The notes beneath the pieces are model-generated. The model was given only the letters and a program-made list of their open reading frames with translations, was not told where the DNA came from and did no database searches. This document shows positions 62,186-64,000 of a DNA stretch of 64,000 bases, piece after piece. Each line of letters begins with the position of its first letter. Within the stretch, counting starts at the first letter, position 1. A program made the translations under genes and the position numbers. The DNA lies in assembly GCA_963848475.1 (NCBI GenBank), contig CAWKDW010000015.1, positions 62,001-126,000 of the forward strand, in the 5' to 3' direction. This stretch comes from Solirubrobacter sp963848475 (GTDB taxonomy: Bacteria > Actinomycetota > Thermoleophilia > Solirubrobacterales > Solirubrobacteraceae).

Positions 62186-64000
62186 ATGCGAGGACGGTCC
62201 TGGACCGCCATCGGCGGTGTGTTCCTGAGTTTGGCGCTGTGCGGTACGGCGAGCGCCCAGTTCTCGCCGGGGGCTCGCACCCTCGGGGATCCGTACCTGC
62301 CGCACGCCGGCAACGGCGGGTACGACGCGCAGCACTACGACCTGACGATCGCCTACGACCCGCTCGCTCACTCGATGAACTCGAGCGCCAAGCTGACGCT
62401 GCGGGCGACGCAGGGGCTCTCCGAGTTCGCGCTGGACTTCGTCGGCTACTACGCGATCAGCTCCGTCAAGGTCAACGGCGCCGACGCGGCGTTCACGCGC
62501 GACATCGACGCGGCGGCGTTCAAGCACAAGCTCGTGATCACGCCGGCCGCCGGCATCGCCAACGCCAGCACCTTCACCGTCGACGTCGCCTACAGCGGCA
62601 CGCCGCAGAACTTCGTCGACCCCGACGGCTCGCTCGAGGGCTTCATGCGGTCGACGCAGACGCTGGGCGCATTCGTCATGAACGAGCCGATCGGCGCGAT
62701 GGGCTGGTTCCCGAACAACAACCACCCGCGTGACAAGGCGACCTTCGACTTCCACCTGACGGCGCCGAACGCCTACAGCACCGCCGGCAACGGCGAGCTG
62801 GCGTCCAAGGTCGCCAACGGCGACGGGACCTCGACCTGGCACTGGCACCTCGGCTACCCGATGGCGAGCTACCTGTCGACGTCGACGGTCGGCATCTTCG
62901 ACTACATCGAGGGCGTCGGGGCGACCGCGCTCGGCGCCGGCGGCCAGCCGCTGAAGACCTACAGCTACATCGAGACGGCGCTCTCGGCGAACACGAAGGC
63001 GTCGAACACGACGAACATCGCCCGTCAGGACGCGATCGTGAAGTTCATCGCCGACACGATCGGCGCGCCCTATCCGTTCGACTCGCACGGCGTGGTCGCC
63101 GGCCGCGCGCCGTCGGGCGGCACCTACGCGCTCGAGGTGCAGACCAAGTCGCACTTCGGCTCGGGCTCGGTCAACATCGGCACGCTCGCGCACGAGATCG
63201 CCCACCAGTGGTTCGGCGACAGCGTCGGCCCCGCGACCTGGCGCGAGATCTGGTTCAACGAGGGCTGGGCGACGTGGTGGGCCACGTACTGGTCCAACAA
63301 GCAGAACGGCAGCGCGACGACGAACCTCTCGTCGTTCAACTCCAACTACGACTCGACCTCGCAGCCCACGCGCTGGAACACCCCGCCCGCCGGGCTTGGC
63401 GGTCCGGACGAGCTCTTCGACACCTTCCCCGTTTACACGCGGCCGTCGATGATGCTCGAGTCCTACCACCAGATCGTCGGTGACACGGCCTTCTTCGCGT
63501 TCCAGAAGGCACTCGCCACCGAGCACGCCTACAGCACGGTCAGCCAGGCGCAGTTCGTCGCGCTGGCCAAGCGCATCGCGGCCGAGAAGGCCGGCTTCGA
63601 GGCCTCCAACCTCGGCAAGCTCGACCTGTTCTTCGACCAATGGCTCAACCTCGCCGGCAAGCCGCCGCTCACGCATCGGAACTTCTTCCTGAGCACGACG
63701 GTGCCGGGTGTTCCCGTCGGGGGCACGGTGCCGGCGACGCTGTCGCTGTCGCTCGGCGCGGCGGCCGGCTTCGGCCAGTTCACACCCGGCGTGACGCGGA
63801 CCTACACCGCCTCCACCTCCGCCAACGTGGTCTCGACCGCCGGCGACGCGACGCTGTCGGTCGCGGACCCGAGCGCGACTGCCCCGGGACATCTCGTCAA
63901 CGGCGCGTTCGCGCTCGCGCAGCCGCTTCAGGCCAAGGCCAACACGGGCACTCCCGCGGCCGTCAGCGGCACGCCGCTGACGCTGCTCACGTACGCCGCG
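62186..64000 (+). CDS. secreted M1-family metallopeptidase (3' end beyond window)
   Basis: At least 605 residues; the reading frame is open at the window end. Signal peptide WTAIGGVFLSLALCGTASA. N-terminal beta domain with YDAQHYDLTIAYDP. The catalytic core has GTYALEVQTKSHFG (exopeptidase-like region) and HEIAHQWFGDSVGPATWREIWFNEGWATW, giving HExxH plus the downstream Glu zinc ligand. A distal beta domain follows, perhaps with PKD-like repeats. ATG at 62186. Likely extracellular aminopeptidase. Confidence 0.92.
   Translation, partial: MRGRSWTAIGGVFLSLALCGTASAQFSPGARTLGDPYLPHAGNGGYDAQHYDLTIAYDPLAHSMNSSAKLTLRATQGLSEFALDFVGYYAISSVKVNGADAAFTRDIDAAAFKHKLVITPAAGIANASTFTVDVAYSGTPQNFVDPDGSLEGFMRSTQTLGAFVMNEPIGAMGWFPNNNHPRDKATFDFHLTAPNAYSTAGNGELASKVANGDGTSTWHWHLGYPMASYLSTSTVGIFDYIEGVGATALGAGGQPLKTYSYIETALSANTKASNTTNIARQDAIVKFIADTIGAPYPFDSHGVVAGRAPSGGTYALEVQTKSHFGSGSVNIGTLAHEIAHQWFGDSVGPATWREIWFNEGWATWWATYWSNKQNGSATTNLSSFNSNYDSTSQPTRWNTPPAGLGGPDELFDTFPVYTRPSMMLESYHQIVGDTAFFAFQKALATEHAYSTVSQAQFVALAKRIAAEKAGFEASNLGKLDLFFDQWLNLAGKPPLTHRNFFLSTTVPGVPVGGTVPATLSLSLGAAAGFGQFTPGVTRTYTASTSANVVSTAGDATLSVADPSATAPGHLVNGAFALAQPLQAKANTGTPAAVSGTPLTLLTYAA

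Noticed and set aside
62105..63892. 595-codon minus-strand frame
   Set aside because: Shadow of the M1 peptidase, with Arg/Val/Glu-rich repeats only.
1..64000. CRISPR array, prophage, insertion sequence or biosynthetic gene cluster
   Set aside because: No regularly spaced repeats, transposase, integrase, phage structural genes or PKS/NRPS modules were seen.

Overview
The window is a gene-dense, very GC-rich bacterial chromosome segment with about 60 protein genes, short or overlapping intergenic spaces and many GTG/TTG starts. Actinobacterial traits include a DsbA-VKOR pair, MacB-type and SLC13/AbgT transporters, a MalT-like LuxR regulator, DUF7144 and DUF6458 membrane proteins and a long DRTGG-containing Pta. 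Together with the codon usage this suggests an actinobacterium, most likely Thermoleophilia/Solirubrobacterales. That is inference: no rRNA, tRNA, CRISPR array, prophage or insertion sequence is visible.

Layout. 0-5.7 kb: MacB-like ABC exporter with two small membrane-anchored Gly-rich proteins, a secreted zinc protease, a small unknown and a LacI regulator. 5.7-8.8 kb: MFS efflux pump and divergent PadR regulator, then an AI-2E-family permease. 9-16 kb: M20 peptidase with AbgT transporter, an SLC13 permease and a multi-domain LPG-synthase-like membrane protein. 16-22 kb: baeRF-type protein, holin/phosphodiesterase fusion, metallo-beta-lactamase-fold hydrolase, phosphodiester glycosidase with a glutaminase-STAS fusion. 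22-32.3 kb: an island of small membrane and unknown proteins (two DUF7144, two EIRIRG-type ~70-aa paralogues, DUF6458, TMEM175-like channel, SulP, a B12-fold protein, PH-domain protein) around a MalT-like LuxR regulator and an LPG-synthase-like/GAP pair. 32-46 kb: hydrolase, APC permease, glyoxalase-fold protein, FMN oxidase, J-domain protein, isochorismatase, DedA, VKOR-DsbA, TauE and MFS transporters, truncated haemoglobin. 46-54 kb: subtilase, 6-phosphogluconate dehydrogenase, YaaA, ATP-dependent DNA ligase, TetR with two divergent SDRs. 54-64 kb: cyclic-nucleotide-binding protein, DsbA-like protein, an S4-pta-ackA-arsC operon, LysR regulator, and a secreted M1 metallopeptidase cut by the window end.

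Two themes cut across the genes. First, about 18 genes are interrupted by simple frame changes (about 23 in total), several at C or G runs, with full conservation on both sides. This looks like uncorrected indel error rather than decay, so I annotate these as single genes and flag the break. Second, a GC-rich, dyad-symmetric motif of the form CATC-CCC-GC-GGGG-TGA recurs in about a dozen gaps, usually 25-60 bases before a start codon. It is concentrated before small membrane or unknown genes and is the best candidate here for an undescribed regulon signal.
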